Source: Parapedobacter sp042666505 (GTDB taxonomy: Bacteria > Bacteroidota > Bacteroidia > Sphingobacteriales > Sphingobacteriaceae). From it: a stretch of DNA of 64,000 bases. Below are positions 60,408 through 64,000 of the stretch, in pieces (the stretch's first letter is position 1; each line of letters starts with the position of its first letter). The stretch is taken from positions 1,302,001-1,366,000 of the forward strand of contig NZ_JBHTDN010000001.1 in NCBI RefSeq assembly GCF_042666505.1. The letters are read 5' to 3'. The translations under genes and the position numbers were made by a program. The notes below the pieces were generated by a model, which was not told the origin of the DNA, searched no databases, and saw only the letters and a list, made by a program, of their open reading frames with translations.

Positions 60408-61421
60408 ATGGAGATTATGAAAGCATATACCCTAAATCGTTACAGCAAAGACGATAAACTTCAGTTGGTTGAATTATCCGAGCCCACTGTGCAGGAAAAT
60501 GAAGTATTGGTACAAATTCATTCGGCAAGTGTAAACCAATTGGACTTAAAACTAAAAAGTGGTGAGTTCAAATTATTGCTTCCCTACAAATTCCCATTAG
60601 TTTTAGGACACGATGTCGCAGGTACCATAACAAAAGTTGGCTCAAGGGTAAGCCGTTTCAAAGTGGGCGATGAAGTGTATGCCCGTCCTGCCGACTTCCA
60701 TATTGGGGCATTTGCCGAGTTTATTTCAATCCATGAAAATGATGTTGCATTGAAGCCAAAAAATCTTTCTATGGAAGAAGCCTCATCTATTCCCTTGGTT
60801 GGTTTAACCGTTTGGCAGGCATTAGTTGAAAAAGCAAAACTTCAAAAAGGGCAAAAAGTATTCATACAGGCAGGTTCCGGTGGTGTGGGTACGATTGCCA
60901 TTCAGTTAGCGAAACATTTGGGAGCAATCGTAGCCACCACCACAAGTGCCGCTAATTTTGAGATGGTAAAAAGTCTGGGGGCTGATGTTGTAATTGATTA
61001 CAAAACACAAGACTTTGAAACCATACTAAAAGATTATGATGTGGTGTTGAACAGCCAGGACGAAAAAACCCTTGAAAAATCGTTGCGGATATTGAAGCCG
61101 GGCGGCAAGCTCATTTCCATTTCGGGGCCTCCCGACACGGCCTCTGCAAAAGAATTAGGTTTACCCTGGTTCTTAAAAACAGTGATCTTCTTTTTGAGCA
61201 GAAAAGTCAAAATTCAGACCAAAAAACGCAATGTAGCTTATTCGTTTTTGCTTATGCAGGCAAATGGGAAGCAATTGGCTGAAATCAGTGCATTGATTGA
61301 AGCAGGCATTATCCGTCCCGTTATAGATAAGGTTTTTCTGTTTGAGCAGACCAATGAAGCCTTATCCTATGTTGGAAGCGGACGAGCGAAAGGAAAAATA
61401 GTTATAAACGTTCAATTGTAA
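60408..61421 (+). CDS. Zinc-independent quinone oxidoreductase-like MDR enzyme
   Basis: A 337-residue NADP-dependent MDR protein (start at 60408 or the ATG at 60417, MKAYTLNRYSK). Motifs are FPLVLGHDVAGTI, VFIQAGSGGVGTIAIQLAKH and a C-terminal VIDKVFLFEQTNEALSYVGS. It probably reduces quinones or alpha,beta-unsaturated carbonyls. It ends the operon three bases after YhdH-like and is directly followed by ICE debris. Confidence 0.93.
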   Translation: MEIMKAYTLNRYSKDDKLQLVELSEPTVQENEVLVQIHSASVNQLDLKLKSGEFKLLLPYKFPLVLGHDVAGTITKVGSRVSRFKVGDEVYARPADFHIGAFAEFISIHENDVALKPKNLSMEEASSIPLVGLTVWQALVEKAKLQKGQKVFIQAGSGGVGTIAIQLAKHLGAIVATTTSAANFEMVKSLGADVVIDYKTQDFETILKDYDVVLNSQDEKTLEKSLRILKPGGKLISISGPPDTASAKELGLPWFLKTVIFFLSRKVKIQTKKRNVAYSFLLMQANGKQLAEISALIEAGIIRPVIDKVFLFEQTNEALSYVGSGRAKGKIVINVQL

Positions 61422-61437
61422 CAATCAAAATCAGTTA

Positions 61438-61632
61438 ATGGGATACAAAAGTCCGTTAGACATTTTTACGATACTTACCTCATATCCCGAATTCGAAAAC
61501 TATCTGTCAGCATTCATGGATGCGTGGCAAGGCGGAGCGCAAGACCAGTTGCAGGGGCAAATAGCATCGGCAAAAATTCCACTTTCAAGAATGATTTCAC
61601 CGCAACTGTATTGGAGAGAGAACACTCGCTGA
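61438..61632 (+). pseudogene. Fragment of a second traG/mobC gene
   Basis: Residues from about 61459 read DIFTILTSYPEFENYLSAFM and continue through QGGAQDQLQGQIASAKIPLS to SPQLYW, matching the coupling protein at 61829-63829 (62634-62792, opposite strand). Many synonymous and some amino-acid differences separate the two, so it is a relic of a different ICE rather than a recent copy. Homology ends near 61612 where an IstB remnant begins. Confidence 0.85.
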
Positions 61633-61741
61633 TGCCATTCTGGACAGGATCGTTCATCAATCATTACGAGTAGAATTATATGGTGAGTCGCTCCGTAAAA
61701 AGAAAAATTCAACAAATGGAACAGTAAAAACAGAAATTTAA
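61613..61741 (+). pseudogene. C-terminal remnant of an IS21-family IstB
   Basis: The frame ending at the TAA at 61739-61741 reads ERTLADAILDRIVHQSLRVE then LYGESLRKKK, the usual C-terminal end of IstB helper ATPases. It differs from the intact IstB at 41376-42209, so it comes from another IS21-family element. It starts right where traG homology stops, suggesting an old insertion followed by deletion. Confidence 0.75.
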
Positions 61742-61828
61742 ATCTGTTTTTAAAAGTAACTTTTGATTGTTACTGTCAGATTAAATCTTAACTATTGCAA
61801 GTTAGATATGTAAAAAAGACAATTTTTT

Positions 61829-63829
61829 TCACTCTTGTTGCACCAAATGTTGTAAGTTCGGGTCATTCTTGATGCGTTCCATTTCGCTCTCTACAATCTG
61901 GACAACGTCCGCTTTAACCTGCCTGTAATTGGCTTCGATTACCTGCTTCATATTGTCGTTGCCGTGTTCATCGGTAAAGGATAATATCTGCGGTATCTTT
62001 TTGTAGGCTTTGGTTTCGGCAGAAACCTTTTCGTTATCCACCACGATTTCAGCATGAAAGATTTTCTGCTCGATACGCTCATCGAAGTTGTCAGCTACTG
62101 CTCCGGCAAACATACCTTGTGTAAGCGTGGATATTTTAGATGCAGGTATAAGCGTATCCAATTGGGTTGATATGGATGTGGATTTATCATTGCGGTTAAT
62201 GGTCATGCTTTGGCGTTTCTGTAACACCTTACCAAAACGCTCGCTTAGGTTTTTTGCTGTTTCACCGACCACCTGACCGGAGAAAACATTACCAACGGTA
62301 TTTTGGATGACCTTGCTTTCCTTATCGCCGTAATCCCTCGTTAACTGTGAATAATCTTGAAAGCCTAAGCACACGGCCACCTTATTGCTACGTGCCGTTG
62401 CGATAAGGTTGTCCAAACCCCGAAAATATATCGTAGGCAGCTCGTCTATGATAACGGAACTCTTTAACCGCCCTTTTTTATTAATGAGTTTTACAATCCT
62501 CGAATTGTACAGACCCAAAGCGGAGGAATAAATGTTTTGGCGGTCGGGATTATTTCCGACACATAGTATCTTTGGCTCTCGGGGATTGTTGATGTCCAGT
62601 GAGAAGTCATCACCTGTCATTACCCAGTAAAGCTGTGGTGAAATCATCCGTGACAATGGGATTTTTGCCGATGCTATCTGCCCCTGCAACTGGTCTTGTG
62701 CTCCCCCTTGCCATGCATCCATGAAAGGCGACAGGTAGTTTTCCAGTTCAGGATACGAGGTAAGTATGGTGAATATATCTGCATATTTTTTGTTTAGCAG
62801 TTCAATGGCGTGTGGGAATGTGCAATACTTCCCGTTTTCATAGATTTTCAGATACCAAATGATGGAAGCAAGCAATATAATCGGGCTTTCCACGAAAAAA
62901 TCACCCTGTTTTGTTATCCACGTCCTGTTGAGGTTAAGCATGATGGTATAGGATGCTTCGTAGGCATCGGATATGTCCGTCATGAAGTCTGGGTTGAGTG
63001 GATTGCATCGGTGGCTCCGGCGCGGGTCATCAAAGTTGATGACGTAAAACTTCGGCTTTACCTTATACTTATCGGAATGTTTCAGCAAATGATTGTAGGC
63101 AATGGTGGAAAGGTCGTCAAACTTGAAATCATAGATATACATTGCAAAGCCCTTTTCGATGTGTTGCCTGATGTAGTTGTTTACGATGGCGTAGGATTTT
63201 CCGGAGCCGGGGGTGCCAAGCACTGTCGAGGCTCGAAAAGGATTGACGACATTAATCCAACCGTTGTTCCATTTGCCTTTGTAATAAAATCTCGTGGGAA
63301 GATTGACCGAGTATTCATTTTCCATTAGACGGGTTTCCTGCCCAAAGCTCTCGTTTTCATTATTGAAAACGTCATCCATCAGATTGTTGCGGAGCAGCCG
63401 GCTCACCCATACCCCCGCCATGAGCAAGGCTATATATCCCATGCCCGTTGTAAGGATGTAAAGCGATGCGGCAATCCCTGCCGACAGCTTTAACAATGGC
63501 GTATTCAGAAAGAAAAGCACAAAGCCGATGGCTAAGGCGGTATAAATTTTAGCCCATGTTATCTTTTCGTTCTTTACGCCCTTTGTTCCGAGACAGCTTA
63601 ACGCCAACAATAGCAATGCAAAAATCTTGGTGTAAAGCGTGTGTTCAAAAAGCCCTGCGGTACGGTTGAAATTGGTCAGTATCTTGCCGATGAGTTCCAG
63701 TGTCCAACCACGCTGCTCAAAGAACCCGTAACAGAACCAATAAAAGTGCATCAGTACCAAAAGAATACTTACGGCACGCATAAAAGCCATGATTTTGGCT
63801 AATCCTCTCAAATCGTCTTCTCCCTGCAT
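61829..63829 (-). CDS. TraG/MobC-type conjugative coupling protein (VirD4-like)
   Basis: A 666-residue type IV coupling ATPase that delivers relaxase-bound DNA to the conjugation channel. Several N-terminal membrane helices (within about 15-145) anchor it. Walker A is VLGTPGSGKSYA (about 204-215) and Walker B SVIIDELPT (about 420). The conserved QDYSQL motif follows. The ATG at 63829 is chosen over a TTG two codons upstream. The relaxase gene that should precede it starts beyond the window edge. Confidence 0.93.
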   Translation of the reverse strand: MQGEDDLRGLAKIMAFMRAVSILLVLMHFYWFCYGFFEQRGWTLELIGKILTNFNRTAGLFEHTLYTKIFALLLLALSCLGTKGVKNEKITWAKIYTALAIGFVLFFLNTPLLKLSAGIAASLYILTTGMGYIALLMAGVWVSRLLRNNLMDDVFNNENESFGQETRLMENEYSVNLPTRFYYKGKWNNGWINVVNPFRASTVLGTPGSGKSYAIVNNYIRQHIEKGFAMYIYDFKFDDLSTIAYNHLLKHSDKYKVKPKFYVINFDDPRRSHRCNPLNPDFMTDISDAYEASYTIMLNLNRTWITKQGDFFVESPIILLASIIWYLKIYENGKYCTFPHAIELLNKKYADIFTILTSYPELENYLSPFMDAWQGGAQDQLQGQIASAKIPLSRMISPQLYWVMTGDDFSLDINNPREPKILCVGNNPDRQNIYSSALGLYNSRIVKLINKKGRLKSSVIIDELPTIYFRGLDNLIATARSNKVAVCLGFQDYSQLTRDYGDKESKVIQNTVGNVFSGQVVGETAKNLSERFGKVLQKRQSMTINRNDKSTSISTQLDTLIPASKISTLTQGMFAGAVADNFDERIEQKIFHAEIVVDNEKVSAETKAYKKIPQILSFTDEHGNDNMKQVIEANYRQVKADVVQIVESEMERIKNDPNLQHLVQQE

Positions 63830-64000
63830 AAACAAAAATTTTAGTGATGCAGGGAATTTAGGGGCTATTTAAAACGGGTTATACAAAAGGGTGTCGGATG
63901 GCTTTTACTGGCTTTGTTTGACATCGGTTGAAAACCACAATGACCAAGATGTTAATCCTGGTCATTGATGGTTGAAAGAAATTATTGTTGTCTTCCCCGT
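63830..64000. other. Right-edge intergenic with a hairpin
   Basis: AATGACCA (63939-63946) and TGGTCATT (63959-63966) form a perfect 8-bp stem with a 12-base loop. On the minus strand a frame reading RGRQQ ends at a TAA at 63984-63982; this could be the basic C-terminal tail of the relaxase gene that normally precedes traG, but only five codons are visible. Nothing else is recognisable here. Confidence 0.3.

Noticed and set aside
61438..62800. Recent inverted duplication of traG
   Set aside because: The fragment and the intact gene differ at many codons (for example PEFENYLSAF against PELENYLSPF), so they are diverged homologues, not a fresh copy.
1..64000. CRISPR array or tRNA/rRNA genes
   Set aside because: No regularly spaced direct repeats were seen, and no cloverleaf with a CCA-type end was recognised by eye; a tRNA scan would be needed to exclude one fully.

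Overview
The window is from a Bacteroidota chromosome, most likely family Sphingobacteriaceae (Sphingobacterium, Parapedobacter, Olivibacter or a relative; the genus cannot be fixed from this sequence). The reasons are TAnnTTTG (-7) promoter elements upstream of many genes, Bacteroidota-only families (DUF4199, DUF2851, RteC, DUF4099/DUF3945), a rimP-nusA-infB cluster and a Bacteroidota-type TraG/MobC coupling ATPase.

Positions 1-31283 are ordinary chromosome. In order they hold: infB (cut by the window edge), nusA and rimP; an S24 phage-type repressor; a GIY-YIG protein; a large HExxH/PD40/outer-membrane protein; PBP1A; a PPK2 kinase; a CDF metal exporter; aspartate aminotransferase; a MacB-like permease; queA and ispD; a tightly packed minus-strand run from a dihydroorotase-like pseudoenzyme through two unknown proteins to two family 2 glycosyltransferases; ubiX; an ABC-2 exporter with a NEW3-domain protein; a likely small RNA; ankyrin, PspC and DUF2851 genes; and ribD followed by an orphan ABC permease/ATPase pair.

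Positions of about 31300-64000 are a mosaic integrative conjugative element (ICE). Its left edge is an unrecognised block with a large inverted repeat and a decapitated LytTR gene. Next is an ICE regulation/processing module: rteC, an excisionase-like HTH gene, a DUF4099/DUF3945 gene and topB. A second, opposing rteC has been broken by an IS256-family element and then or previously by an IS21-family element. Both insertions have exact target duplications, and removing them restores the reading frame. Conjugation genes resume at the right end with traG/mobC. No integrase or relaxase is complete in the window.

The ICE cargo (42641-61421) has three parts. The first is a TetR-controlled tripartite RND efflux operon. 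The second is an HxlR regulator divergent from a thioesterase, an Old Yellow Enzyme and an MFS exporter, with a perfect 8+8 bp palindrome between them; a frameshifted lipB follows hxlR. The third is a TetR regulator followed by an eight-gene operon: two alpha/beta hydrolases, a second Old Yellow Enzyme, DUF2147, two SDRs and two MDR oxidoreductases. An 18-bp operator-like sequence occurs once over the tetR promoter and twice before this operon. Together this looks like a mobile, sensor-controlled system for reducing, hydrolysing and exporting electrophilic or xenobiotic compounds. The cargo ends at a diverged traG fragment joined to an IstB remnant, so it was probably assembled from more than one ICE.
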